NCBI GenBank assembly: GCA_019240475.1
Contig: JAFAYI010000034.1
Span: 1-64,000, forward strand
Direction: 5' to 3'
DNA from: Acidobacteriaceae bacterium
Lineage (GTDB): Bacteria > Acidobacteriota > Terriglobia > Bryobacterales > Bryobacteraceae
Length of the DNA: 64,000 nucleotides
Position numbers and translations under genes: made by a program. Each line of letters begins with the position of its first letter. Position 1 is the stretch's first letter. Under the pieces are notes generated by a model. That model saw only the letters and a program-made list of their open reading frames with translations. It had not been told where the DNA came from and ran no database searches. This document shows, one piece after another, positions 25,443-34,406 of this stretch.

Positions 25443-26833
25443 TGCGGCGAACGATCGCTCAGACCGCGCGCAACGGCCAACAAGCGGCCTGCGCGCTTTC
25501 ACGAATTTCCTTTCTGCTGGCGGCGATCACGGCATGCGCGGGAGCGCAGACCACCCTGATCCGCAACGCCACCGTGCTCACCGTCACCAAGGGCACCGTC
25601 CAAAACGGCAGCGTGCTGATCGAAAACGGCAAGATCGCCGCTATCGGCCAGAACATCAGCGCGCCGGCGGACGCGACGGTCGTGGACGCCACGGGTAAAT
25701 ACCTGATGCCGGGCATCATCGATTGCCATTCGCATACCGCCATCGAAGGGGGCGTCAACGAAGGCACCGTTTCCGATTCGTCGATGGTCAACATCAAAGA
25801 CGTCATCGATCCCACCGACATCAACATCTATCGCGCGCTCGCCGGCGGCCTCACCATCTCGAACGTGCTGCACGGCAGCGCCAACGCCATCGGCGGCCAG
25901 ACCATCGTCGTCAAACTGCGCTATGGCAAGAGCGCGCGGGAGATGATCATGCAAGGCGCGAAACCGGGCATCAAATTCGCCCTCGGTGAAAACCCGAAAC
26001 GCCAGGGCTACCCGGGAAGCTTCTTCAGCGCCGGCCCGGTCGAACGCCGTTATCCCGGCACCCGCATGGGCGTCGAAGAAGTGATCCGCGAAAGCTTCAC
26101 CGAAGCCAAGAACTATCAGGCGGAATGGAAAGATTACAACGACCGCCTGGCGCGCGGCGAGCATCCCATCCCGCCCCGCCGCGATCTGCGCCTCGATCCG
26201 CTGGTCGAGGTGCTCGAAGGCAAGCGCTACGTTCACGCGCACTGCTACCGCTCCGACGAGATTCTGATGCTTCTTCGCGTGGCCGACGAGATGGGGTTCA
26301 AGGTTCGCACTCTCCAGCACGTGCTCGAAGGCTACAAGGTCGCGAAAGAGATCGCCGATCACGGCGCCGGCGCCTCCACTTTCAGCGATTGGTGGTCGTA
26401 CAAGATCGAAGCCTACGACGCGACGCCTTATAACGTCGCCATCATGACGCGCCACGGCGTCGTTGTCTCGGTCAATTCCGATTCCGACGAACTCCAGCGC
26501 CACTTGAATCTCGAAGCCGCCAAGTCCATGCGCTACGGCGGCCTGAGCGAGACCGAGGCGCTCGCGCTCGTCACCATTAATCCCGCCAAGCAGCTCGGCA
26601 TCGACGATCAGGTTGGCTCTATCGAGGTTGGCAAATCGGCCGACTTAGTCTTATACGATCAGCATCCTTTGTCCAATTACTCGAAGGCGCTCAAAGTCTG
26701 GATCGACGGCCACGAGTATTTCGACCGGGACCGCGATTTAGAGAACCGTCCCAAGTTCGAGCAGCGCAAGAAAGAATTGCTGGATAAAGAAAACGCCAAG
26801 CCGGCGGCGAACGGCCAGAAGGCCGGAGGCTAA
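25442..26833 (+). CDS. Exported metal-dependent amidohydrolase
   Basis: 463 residues from ATG at 25442, sharing a base with the upstream stop. N-terminal signal-like segment (ISFLLAAITACAGAQ). Metal site: MPGIIDCHSHTAIEGG (HSH), then VHAHCYRSDEI with a histidine pair, FKVRTLQHVLEGYKVAKEI and VVVSVNSDSDELQRHLN with the catalytic Asp position. End GIDDQVGSIEVGKSADLVLY is standard. Resembles imidazolonepropionase/prolidase-like secreted amidohydrolases; the substrate is unknown. Followed by an MFS transporter gene that begins within about 10 bases. Confidence 0.9.
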   Translation: MRRTIAQTARNGQQAACALSRISFLLAAITACAGAQTTLIRNATVLTVTKGTVQNGSVLIENGKIAAIGQNISAPADATVVDATGKYLMPGIIDCHSHTAIEGGVNEGTVSDSSMVNIKDVIDPTDINIYRALAGGLTISNVLHGSANAIGGQTIVVKLRYGKSAREMIMQGAKPGIKFALGENPKRQGYPGSFFSAGPVERRYPGTRMGVEEVIRESFTEAKNYQAEWKDYNDRLARGEHPIPPRRDLRLDPLVEVLEGKRYVHAHCYRSDEILMLLRVADEMGFKVRTLQHVLEGYKVAKEIADHGAGASTFSDWWSYKIEAYDATPYNVAIMTRHGVVVSVNSDSDELQRHLNLEAAKSMRYGGLSETEALALVTINPAKQLGIDDQVGSIEVGKSADLVLYDQHPLSNYSKALKVWIDGHEYFDRDRDLENRPKFEQRKKELLDKENAKPAANGQKAGG

Positions 26834-26840
26834 AGCGGCC

Positions 26841-28073
26841 CTGTTCCACTCCCGGCTTCCGAGGGATTTCGCAAAGCTCTGGGCCGGACAGACCATCTCC
26901 GAGATCTGTTCGAGAATCACGCGGGAAGGCCTTCCGCTCACGGCTCTGCTGACGCTGCACGCAACCGCCGGGCAGATGGGCATTCTGTCGGCCGTGGGCA
27001 GCGCCTCGATCCTGGTCTTCTCACTCGGCGCGGGCGTGATGGTCGACCGCCTCAAGAAGCGCCCGGTGATGATCGCGACGGATCTCTCGCGGGCGGCCGT
27101 CCTGTCGATTGTTCCGCTCGCCGCCTACCGGCACGCGCTCTCCATTCCGCTGCTCATCGCCATCGCGGTCGCGGCGGGAATCCTGACCGTGCTCTTCGAT
27201 GTCGCGTATCAGTCGTACCTGCCTGCGCTGGTCCCACCCGAAGAGCTGCTCGAAAGCAACCGGCGGCTAAGCGTCTCTGCTTCCGCGGCAGAGATGGCGG
27301 GGCCGGCCATGACCGGCGCGCTCGTGCAGGCCATCACCGCTCCTCTCGCCATTCTGATCGACGCGCTCTCGTTTCTGGTCTCCGCGTTTTCCGTTTGGGC
27401 AATCCGAAAGCCGGAAATGGCGCCCGCGCGCGCCGATGACACCCGTCTGCTGGCGGAAGCCCTCGACGGATTCCGCTTTATCTGGCGCCATCCTGCGCTG
27501 CGCGCGCTTCTACTCCGCTCGGCAACCGCGTTTCTGTCGTTGGGCCTGATCTCTCCGCTCTATTTGCTGAATGCGATCCGGGTGGTGCATATGAGCACGT
27601 CGCAGCTCGGGATCGCCATCGCGCTTGGCGGGTTGGGCGGAGTGGTGGGCGCGTGGCTTGCGCCTCGACTGTCGGCGCGCCACGGACTGGGACCTATGTT
27701 CTTCACAACCGCGGTGCTGGTTGGCTGCGCTCAGATGTTCATCCCCTTATCCTCCGCTCTCCCGCGATTCGGATTCCTGTGCTTGTGCGTCCAGCAGCTC
27801 GGGGGCGACTTTGTTTGGACGGTCTATGTTGTAAATGAAACCGCGCTGCGGCAGTTGCTCGCCCCCGCCGCCGTGATCGGCCGCGTCAACGCCGCCATGC
27901 AGCTCGCCTCGCGCGGGATGCTGCCGTTCGGAGCGCTGGCGGGCGGATTCCTCGCCGAACGCGTAGGCATTCCCGCAACTCTGTTCCTGGGCGCCGGCGG
28001 CGTGCTCGCCGCTTGCCTCTGGTTGGCGCCGCTGCGCAAAATGCAGGGCGCCACCGTGCAGCAGGCCGCTTGA
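26841..28073 (+). CDS. MFS exporter with probable CTG start
   Basis: About 410 residues if read from CTG at 26841. A 12-helix MFS transporter of the EntS/MFS_3 type. The first membrane helix RDFAKLWAGQTISEICSRIT lies upstream of the first ATG (26976), so that ATG would delete a conserved helix. No ATG, GTG or TTG occurs in frame back through the end of the preceding gene. A GGAGG at 26825-26829 lies 11 bases before the CTG. Other signs: GAGVMVDRLKKRPVMIATDL (motif A between TM2 and TM3). Probably co-transcribed with the amidohydrolases. Confidence 0.85.
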   Translation: MFHSRLPRDFAKLWAGQTISEICSRITREGLPLTALLTLHATAGQMGILSAVGSASILVFSLGAGVMVDRLKKRPVMIATDLSRAAVLSIVPLAAYRHALSIPLLIAIAVAAGILTVLFDVAYQSYLPALVPPEELLESNRRLSVSASAAEMAGPAMTGALVQAITAPLAILIDALSFLVSAFSVWAIRKPEMAPARADDTRLLAEALDGFRFIWRHPALRALLLRSATAFLSLGLISPLYLLNAIRVVHMSTSQLGIAIALGGLGGVVGAWLAPRLSARHGLGPMFFTTAVLVGCAQMFIPLSSALPRFGFLCLCVQQLGGDFVWTVYVVNETALRQLLAPAAVIGRVNAAMQLASRGMLPFGALAGGFLAERVGIPATLFLGAGGVLAACLWLAPLRKMQGATVQQAA

Positions 28074-28095
28074 GACTCGCGCGCCGGCTAGACTC

Positions 28096-28710
28096 TCAAA
28101 AAGCCACCGTAACAAGCAGTTCAATCTGATCCGGCTTGGTGTTCGGCGAGAGCGGGGGATGCGCGCCGTCCGCCGCCCAACGCGTGTAGCGGAATTGCGG
28201 CGCTACCTTCAATTTCCAGACGTCAGCCTCTAGGCCCGCTCCCGCCGTAACGCCATCGCTCGAGGGAGCCGTCCCATTCCGATTGCCGGAAGCTCTGAAC
28301 GATGGCCCGATCTCGAGCAGCGGACGTAAAGGCAGTGCGTTCGGCTTGAACTTGTACTGCAGCAGGATGGGAACTTCCCACGTCAGTACATCGGACGGCC
28401 GGTCCGTAAATGCTCCGCTCGGCAATACAATTGTGCCGGCGAAGGTCATCGGGCGATACATCGCATCGGCTTCGAGAGAGAAGTCCCAAGGGATGGATAC
28501 CGCAAGCATTCCACCGACGATGTAGTCTTTCGAGATCGAATGTTCAACGTATGAGGTCGTTGCAATATCGAGTGGCGTAAAGTCGCTCGTGAGCGCGCCT
28601 CCAGCGACCACACCGGCGGAAACGTGCTGGGCAAACGCGCGATTGCCGCAAAGAAAAGAGAACGCCACGGCGATGGCCAGGCGAGCGGATGTAGAATTCC
28701 TCACATTCAC
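28096..28710 (-). CDS. Outer-membrane beta-barrel protein
   Basis: 204 residues from GTG at 28710 (GAGGA seven bases upstream). Signal peptide ends near NRAFAQ. The mature part alternates hydrophobic and polar residues and ends in a strand closing with Phe (IELLVTVAF), the typical outer-membrane barrel end. Strands seen include VSAGVVAGGALTSDFT, EVPILLQYKFKP and LKVAPQFRYTRW. Similar to porin-family small barrels of the OmpA/OprF-like N-terminal type. Located 31 bases downstream of a histidine kinase gene in the same direction. Confidence 0.82.
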   Translation of the reverse strand: MNVRNSTSARLAIAVAFSFLCGNRAFAQHVSAGVVAGGALTSDFTPLDIATTSYVEHSISKDYIVGGMLAVSIPWDFSLEADAMYRPMTFAGTIVLPSGAFTDRPSDVLTWEVPILLQYKFKPNALPLRPLLEIGPSFRASGNRNGTAPSSDGVTAGAGLEADVWKLKVAPQFRYTRWAADGAHPPLSPNTKPDQIELLVTVAF

Positions 28711-28741
28711 GGAGCTTCCTCTTTCGACGGCTCCGGGAATT

Positions 28742-29926
28742 TCAGGTTTCTCTTTCAGTAGAGTTCAACGCCTCCGCCCGTTCCCGCCCGCCGTGCAGCG
28801 CCGGCGCGGACGGCAGCGTGAAGCGGAACGTCGAGCCCTGCCCGGGCGCCGATTCCACCCAAATCCGGCCGCCATAGTTCTCAACAATCCGCTTGCAGAG
28901 CGCCAGCCCCAACCCGGTGCCGCGAATCTCGCCTCCGTGCAGCCGCTTGAATTTTTCGAAGATCACGCCCTGCCGATCCAACGGGATGCCAAGCCCGTTA
29001 TCGGTCACCGAAATGGTCCACTCCTCGCCGCTCTCGGCCGCGCCAATGTGAATGCGCGGGGGCCGGCCGGCGCGGTACTTCAGCGCATTCTCGATCAGGT
29101 TCTGAAACAACTGCGCGATCTGGCGCTCGTCGGCGTAGAGCAGCGGCAGCCGGTCGTGCGAAATCAGCGCGCGGCTCTCCTCCACCAGCCCTCGCAGGTT
29201 CGCGACCGCGAAGTGCACCACCGCCTCGGCGTCGACCATGCGCCACGTCTGCCCGCTGCGCCCCACCTGCGCAAACGTCAGCAGGTCTTCGAGGAACGTA
29301 CGCATTCCGGCAATCGCCTCGTCCATCCGGGAGAGATGATCGAGGCCCTCGGGCGCCAATCGCGCGCCCCGCAGAAGCTGCGAAAACGAAGCCACCGTGC
29401 GCAGCGGCGGGCCCAGGTGGTGCGCCACCGTGTAGGCAAAATAGCTCAGCTCCTCATTCGAGCGCTCCAGTTCCCGGTTCGCCTCGCGCAGCTCCTGGTG
29501 CGCAACCGCCCTTGCGTCTTCATTCGCCCGCTGCTCCGTCACGTCGCGCAGAATCGAGAGGTGCAGTCCCGGCAAGAAATTCGCCTTGGCCTGAAACCAC
29601 GCATAACGGAACGACCCATCCGCCCGCCGCGCGCGCACGATCCCCGTCTGCATCCCCTCGCGCTGAAACGCGCGCCAAGCCTCGGGCACCTTCTGATGCT
29701 CCAATACCTCGAAGAATTCCTCGATCCTCCCCCCGATAATGGCGTCACGACTCATTTCCATCAAGTCGCATGCCGCCGGGTTCGCCTCCACGTATCGCCG
29801 ATCGTCGTCGGCAATCAACACTGCATCGAGCGCCTGCTCGAACAGCGTCTTGAACACCAGCGCATCGCGCCGGCTCTGGATACACTCCTGGCCTTCAGGC
29901 ATAACTAACGCTTGCTTTTCGTTCAC
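28742..29926 (-). CDS. PAS-domain sensor histidine kinase
   Basis: 394 residues, no membrane segment, so cytoplasmic. PAS domain at residues 25-140 (LFEQALDAVLIADDDRRYVE, then WFQAKANFLPGLHLSILRDV). A coiled linker leads to the dimerisation domain with the phospho-acceptor in FAYTVAHHLGPPLRTVASF; most relatives have SHDLQEPLR, here AHHLGPPLR. The ATPase domain shows N box LIENALKYR, DNGLGIP, and GTGLGLALCKRIVENYGGRI. No response regulator gene lies beside it. Possibly the same transcript as the barrel gene downstream. Confidence 0.93.
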   Translation of the reverse strand: MNEKQALVMPEGQECIQSRRDALVFKTLFEQALDAVLIADDDRRYVEANPAACDLMEMSRDAIIGGRIEEFFEVLEHQKVPEAWRAFQREGMQTGIVRARRADGSFRYAWFQAKANFLPGLHLSILRDVTEQRANEDARAVAHQELREANRELERSNEELSYFAYTVAHHLGPPLRTVASFSQLLRGARLAPEGLDHLSRMDEAIAGMRTFLEDLLTFAQVGRSGQTWRMVDAEAVVHFAVANLRGLVEESRALISHDRLPLLYADERQIAQLFQNLIENALKYRAGRPPRIHIGAAESGEEWTISVTDNGLGIPLDRQGVIFEKFKRLHGGEIRGTGLGLALCKRIVENYGGRIWVESAPGQGSTFRFTLPSAPALHGGRERAEALNSTERET

Positions 29927-29981
29927 GCTACCGGAAAGCGTCAGTATACAAGCCGCGCCGCTTCCGTCGCGCTTCCCTCGG

Positions 29982-29987
29982 TATAAT
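29982..29987 (+). promoter_or_regulatory. -10 box upstream of the VWFA gene
   Basis: A perfect TATAAT sits 20 bases before the start of the VWFA-related gene, in otherwise GC-rich DNA. No convincing -35 hexamer is found 16-18 bases upstream. Confidence 0.45.
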
Positions 29988-30007
29988 CCAAGCTAGGCAA
30001 TCCCTAC

Positions 30008-31150
30008 ATGCAGTCTCGTTCACCCGCCCCTGCTCTGGTCGCGGCCGCTCTCGGCGCCATCCTGGCCGTCTTTCCGGCCGCCGCGGCGGCGCAGAATTCT
30101 TCCTCCGGCTCGAATCCCTCCAATGCGAGCCCTGCGAAGGAGGGCGCGGCGGATTCCAGCTCCGCCACCGTCAGCGTGCCCGCATCGGCCCCCGCGCCCG
30201 GCGCGGACGAGAAGAAGGACGAGAACTCCATTCGCGTCCAGGTCAACGAGGTGATCGTGCCCGTCACGGTCACTGACGACAAAGGCCGCTTTGTCTCCGA
30301 TCTCGACCAGAAAGATTTCCATATCTTCGAAGAGAACAAGCCGCAATCCATCCGCTACTTCACGCGCGAGCGCAGCCAGCCCGTCGTCATCGGCTTCGTC
30401 CTCGACCTTTCCACCGGGAGCCGCATCCATTGGAAGAATTTTCAGGACGCAAGCGAAGAGCTGGTGCAGAACCTGCTGACCGGCGACCCGAAGTACTCCG
30501 GCTATCTGATCGACTACGCCCAGGACGCCGAGGTCGCCGTCAATACCACAAGCGACCCCGAGCCCATCGTCCGCAAGATTCGCGCGCTGAAGCCGGGCGG
30601 CGGCTCCGCGCTTTACGACGCCATCTATCTGGCGTGCACCAGCCGCAAGCTCGTGCAAGGAGAGCCCATCGAGCCGCGGCGCGTCATCGTCATTATCGGC
30701 GACGGCCACGATAACGCGAGCAAGCACTCGCTTGCGCAAGTGGTCGAACTCGCCCAGCGCAACCTGGTCACCATTTACTGCATCAGCACCGAGGCGTTCG
30801 GCTTCACCAACGCGAGCGACGACAACCTGGTCCGCCTGGCCGTAGAAACGGGAGGACGCGTGGTGTACCCGCTTGGCGACGTCTACAAAGACACCGACGG
30901 CTATCTGTCGAAGCCCTCCGACGACGGCAACTACGCGCTCACGGTCGGCACCGGCGCCTACCGCTCGGCTGTGGATGGCAAGATGTATCGCGCCGTAGCC
31001 GATATCGCGGGCGAGGTCACGACGCAGTACATCATTCGCTATGTCTCCGACAACCAGACGTCTAAGGCCTATCGGAATGTAAAGGTGGTGGTGGATCTCG
31101 GCAACGTTCATGTGCGCGCGCGCAAGGGCTATTACGCCGCCACCCCCTGA
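30008..31150 (+). CDS. VWFA-related acidobacterial secreted protein
   Basis: 380 residues. Signal peptide (VAAALGAILAVFPAAAAAQ), then a 50-residue Ser/Ala/Pro linker, then NEVIVPVTVTDDKGRFVSDL and QKDFHIFEENKPQSIRYF, the entry segment of the acidobacterial VWFA-related family (TIGR03436 as known to me). The von Willebrand A domain includes VVIGFVLDLSTGS (partial MIDAS DxSxG), GGGSALYDAIYLAC and RRVIVIIGDGHDNAS. The family is widespread in Acidobacteria and of unknown function; a protein-binding role outside the cell is inferred. Confidence 0.93.
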   Translation: MQSRSPAPALVAAALGAILAVFPAAAAAQNSSSGSNPSNASPAKEGAADSSSATVSVPASAPAPGADEKKDENSIRVQVNEVIVPVTVTDDKGRFVSDLDQKDFHIFEENKPQSIRYFTRERSQPVVIGFVLDLSTGSRIHWKNFQDASEELVQNLLTGDPKYSGYLIDYAQDAEVAVNTTSDPEPIVRKIRALKPGGGSALYDAIYLACTSRKLVQGEPIEPRRVIVIIGDGHDNASKHSLAQVVELAQRNLVTIYCISTEAFGFTNASDDNLVRLAVETGGRVVYPLGDVYKDTDGYLSKPSDDGNYALTVGTGAYRSAVDGKMYRAVADIAGEVTTQYIIRYVSDNQTSKAYRNVKVVVDLGNVHVRARKGYYAATP

Positions 31151-31232
31151 GAACCAACCTACTAAGCGTCCGGATTTTGCCGCCTTCCCGCGCCTCGGTC
31201 CCCCAAAAACCGGTAAGCTAACCAATAGCACC

Positions 31233-32045
31233 ATGCCCGCCCGTCTCCTCAGCTTCCGCGAAGCCGCGCTCAAGCCGGGCGAGTTTTCGCTGCTCGAAGC
31301 GGCGCTGCCGGGCCGCCCGGTTTCGCCCCTGGGAGTGCTGCTGCTCGACCCGGGGAACGACACCCTATACGTGCGCCTGCGCCGGGACTGGGAGACGCTC
31401 GCCACCCCGGAAGACGCCGAAGTTCTTTCCGAACTGGAAGACGACCTGCTGGCCAAGGCGCGCGAAGACGGCGGCGCGGCCGTGCTCGAACATCTGGAAG
31501 CCACGCTCTCGGCTTCCCTTCGCGTGACGGATCGCGAAGCCGTCACGGTCGGCGACTTCGACCGCAAGCTCTCCGAACTCTACCGCCGCCACATTCCCGC
31601 CGAAGTCTTGCGCTTCCGCACCCATCTGCCGCGGTATTCGCTCGCCGTCGCCGCCGGTCCGTTCCTCGCCAACCCGGAGGACATCCAGGCCGAAGAGTGG
31701 CTCGAAACGCCGCCCGATCTGCGTCTCGACGAAGACATGTTCGTCGCGCGCATCCAGGGCCATTCCATGGAGCCGAAAATCCCGGACGGCAGCCTCTGCG
31801 TGTTTCGCCGCAACGTCGTCGGCTCGCGCAACGGCCGCCTCGTGCTGGTCCGCAACTCGGAGCTAGCCGACGACAACCAATACACCGTGAAACGCTACCG
31901 CAGCGAAAAACAGGTCTCCGAAGACGGCTTCCTCCAGAGCCGCATTCGCCTGGAAAGCCTGAACCCGGCCTATCCTTCCTGGGACCTCGACGAAGAAGAA
32001 GGCAAATACCAGGTCGTTGCCGAATTTGTGCGCGTGCTCGATTAA
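31233..32045 (+). CDS. S24-type (LexA-like) peptidase without a DNA-binding domain
   Basis: 270 residues from ATG at 31233. The C-terminal 110 residues match the S24 serine-lysine self-cleaving fold: IQGHSMEPKIPDGSLCVFRR carries the catalytic Ser, and DNQYTVKRYRS the catalytic Lys. The first 150 residues are acidic and helical (DAEVLSELEDDLLAKAREDG) with no recognisable helix-turn-helix, unlike LexA or phage CI. A longer frame from 31110 overlaps the VWFA gene and is rejected. Its stop overlaps the RNase R stop region by four bases on the other strand. What it cuts is unknown. Confidence 0.85.
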   Translation: MPARLLSFREAALKPGEFSLLEAALPGRPVSPLGVLLLDPGNDTLYVRLRRDWETLATPEDAEVLSELEDDLLAKAREDGGAAVLEHLEATLSASLRVTDREAVTVGDFDRKLSELYRRHIPAEVLRFRTHLPRYSLAVAAGPFLANPEDIQAEEWLETPPDLRLDEDMFVARIQGHSMEPKIPDGSLCVFRRNVVGSRNGRLVLVRNSELADDNQYTVKRYRSEKQVSEDGFLQSRIRLESLNPAYPSWDLDEEEGKYQVVAEFVRVLD

Positions 32046-34348
32046 TTCTTCTTGCGGCGCGGGCGCACAGGCTCGGCTACCGCGAACTGCAGCTTCTTAT
32101 CCACGGTGTCCACGCGATCCAGCCTCACCCGCAGCCGGTCTCCGATCGAGTACGTCTTGCGGGTGCGCTGCCCGATGATTTTCCGTCCGTTCTCGTGATA
32201 GAGGAACCGGTCTCCCGGCAGGGTCTCGATCGGCGCCAATCCTTCCACGAACCACTCCGTCAGCTCCACGAAAAATCCGAACTTGGCGGTGTTAACGATC
32301 AGCGCGTCGAACTCCTCGCCCACGCGCTCTTCCATGAACTTGGCCTTTTTCCATTCGATCAGCTCGCGCTCGGCCTCGGCCGCGCGCCGTTCGGTGAACG
32401 AGGCGTCGTCGCCCAACTCGCGGAGCACGCCCTCCTCGAGCAGCGCCTCGCCGGTTGCCAGGTGACGCGCCAGAATGCGATGCACGATTAGATCGGGATA
32501 GCGCCGGATCGGGGACGTGAAGTGCGTGTAGGCCTCGGCCGCGAGCGCAAAGTGCCCTTGGTTGACGTTGCTATAGCGCGCCTGCTTGAGCGACCGCAGC
32601 ATCAGGTAACTCAGGATGCGCTCCTCCGGCTTCCCCGCAATCTTCTCGATCAGCCGCTGATAGTTTCGGGAACTGATGGAAAAATCCTGGCGCGGCAGGG
32701 TCGCTTCGCGCCGGCCTCTCGAGGCCCCGCGTCCCTTGCCGCGCCCGCGCTCGCCGATCGCAAAGCGCTGCACCGGCAGCGCGCCGATGCCCAGCGAGTA
32801 GCCGAAGTGCGTCGCGATCTCTTCGAAATCCGCCACCCGTTTTGGGTCGGGCCTTTCATGGATGCGATAGAGCGTCGGCGCGCCCGCCGCTTCCAAATGG
32901 CTCGCCACTGCTTCGTTCGCGGCCAGCATGAACTCCTCGATGATCCGGTGCGCGATGTTCCGCTCGGCCCGCCTCACCCCGATCATCTGCCCCGCCAGGT
33001 CGAGTTCGATGTTGGTCTCCGGCACATCGAAATCGATCGAGCCGCGCCGCTCTCTCTTGCGATTCAGAATGGACGCCAGCTCGCGCATGGTCTCGAATCG
33101 GCCAGCCAGCCTCGCATACCGCTCCCGCAGAGCCGCATCCCCTTCGAGCACTCCGAACACCGCCGTATACGTCATCCGTTCCGCGCTGCGAATCACGCCG
33201 GGCACGAACTCTTGCGCCACCACCTCGCCCTGGCGGTCGATTTCAACGAGCGCCGAAAGCACCAGCCGGTCTTCGTCCGGCCGCAGCGAACAGATGTCGG
33301 TCGAAAGCTCCACCGGCAGCATCGGCACGGCGCGATCCGGAAAGTACACGCTCGTTCCCCGCCGCAGCGCTTCCTCGTCGACCGGCGTTCCCGGCTTCAC
33401 ATAGTGGCTCACATCCGCGATATGAACCTGCAGCGCGAAATGCCCGTTGGCAAGCCGCTCCACCCAGACCGCATCGTCGAAATCGCGGGCCGTCTCGCCG
33501 TCGATGGTTACGATCTCCAGGCCGCGAAAATCGCGGCGTCCTCTTAGCTCCTGCTCGCCAATCTTTCGCCCGATCGCGCGCGCCTGTTCGAGAGCGTCCG
33601 GCGGAAATTCGTGGGGCAGATGGTGCTTACGAATCAGGATCTCGACGTCCACCCCGAAGTCGTCCGCGTGTCCCAGCACTTCGATCACGCGGCCCACTCC
33701 CGCCTCGCCGTCCTCGGGAAATTCCAGCACCTCGACGTTCACCATCATGCCGTCGAGATCTTCCACGCTCCCGATGGCGGCCGGCGCCGCGCCCACCCGG
33801 TCCATGGCCTCCTTCGGCGCCGGAATCTCCATCCCTTCGGGTATCTCGATCCATTGCTGGATGCGGTCGTCCACCGGGCGCACGAAGTTGCCGCGCTTGC
33901 GAAGGAGGAACTCGCCCACGACCGTTGGATGCGCGCGCCGCAGGATGCGGACAATCTCGCCCTCGGCCCGTCCGTCGCCCGCAATGCGCGTCAGGCGCGC
34001 CAGCGCCCGATCTCCGTGCATGCCTTTGGCGGCTTCGGCCGGCGGCAGGAAAATATCGCCCGCGACCCCCTCCACCGCCCGGTCCGGAACCAGGAAACCG
34101 AACCCGTCTCGATGCAGCGACAGCCTTCCGGCGGCATACTCGCGGCTCCCGGCGGTCGCCACGTAATGCCCCGAGCGCAGCTCGACCACCAATCCTTTCA
34201 CCGCCAGCCGCTCCAGCGCCTCTTCGAGCGCGTCTCGCTCCCCGCCCTGCAGCCGCAGCTCTTTCACCAGCTGCTTGTACGTGGCCCGCCCGTGCGGCAG
34301 CTTGCGAATATGATCCAACAAACTCGCCTCCGCGATGCGCTGCGCCAT
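32042..34348 (-). CDS. rnr: Ribonuclease R
   Basis: 768 residues. A 3'-5' exoribonuclease that degrades structured RNA. Domains: helix-turn-helix-like start (residues 1-65), two cold-shock domains (65-230, with GFGFLVPDRAVEGVAGDIFL), the RNB domain with catalytic VTIDGETARDFDDAV near residue 285, GSIDFDVPE and YTHFTSPIRRYPDLIVHRIL, and a C-terminal S1 domain (FDALIVNTAKFGFFVELTEW). A basic Gly/Arg insertion (RGRGKGRGASRGRRE) lies before the end of RNB. Could be called RNase II, but the length and the cold-shock plus S1 layout fit RNase R. Confidence 0.95.
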   Translation of the reverse strand: MAQRIAEASLLDHIRKLPHGRATYKQLVKELRLQGGERDALEEALERLAVKGLVVELRSGHYVATAGSREYAAGRLSLHRDGFGFLVPDRAVEGVAGDIFLPPAEAAKGMHGDRALARLTRIAGDGRAEGEIVRILRRAHPTVVGEFLLRKRGNFVRPVDDRIQQWIEIPEGMEIPAPKEAMDRVGAAPAAIGSVEDLDGMMVNVEVLEFPEDGEAGVGRVIEVLGHADDFGVDVEILIRKHHLPHEFPPDALEQARAIGRKIGEQELRGRRDFRGLEIVTIDGETARDFDDAVWVERLANGHFALQVHIADVSHYVKPGTPVDEEALRRGTSVYFPDRAVPMLPVELSTDICSLRPDEDRLVLSALVEIDRQGEVVAQEFVPGVIRSAERMTYTAVFGVLEGDAALRERYARLAGRFETMRELASILNRKRERRGSIDFDVPETNIELDLAGQMIGVRRAERNIAHRIIEEFMLAANEAVASHLEAAGAPTLYRIHERPDPKRVADFEEIATHFGYSLGIGALPVQRFAIGERGRGKGRGASRGRREATLPRQDFSISSRNYQRLIEKIAGKPEERILSYLMLRSLKQARYSNVNQGHFALAAEAYTHFTSPIRRYPDLIVHRILARHLATGEALLEEGVLRELGDDASFTERRAAEAERELIEWKKAKFMEERVGEEFDALIVNTAKFGFFVELTEWFVEGLAPIETLPGDRFLYHENGRKIIGQRTRKTYSIGDRLRVRLDRVDTVDKKLQFAVAEPVRPRRKKN

Positions 34349-34406
34349 TCAACGCAATTATAGGAAGGCCATGCTTTCGGACCAGGCGCTCCGATATCCT
34401 GTCCAG

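Noticed and set aside
30020..31567. 515-residue minus-strand open frame opposite the VWFA gene
   Set aside because: The plus-strand protein has a signal peptide and a known family; the antisense has neither.
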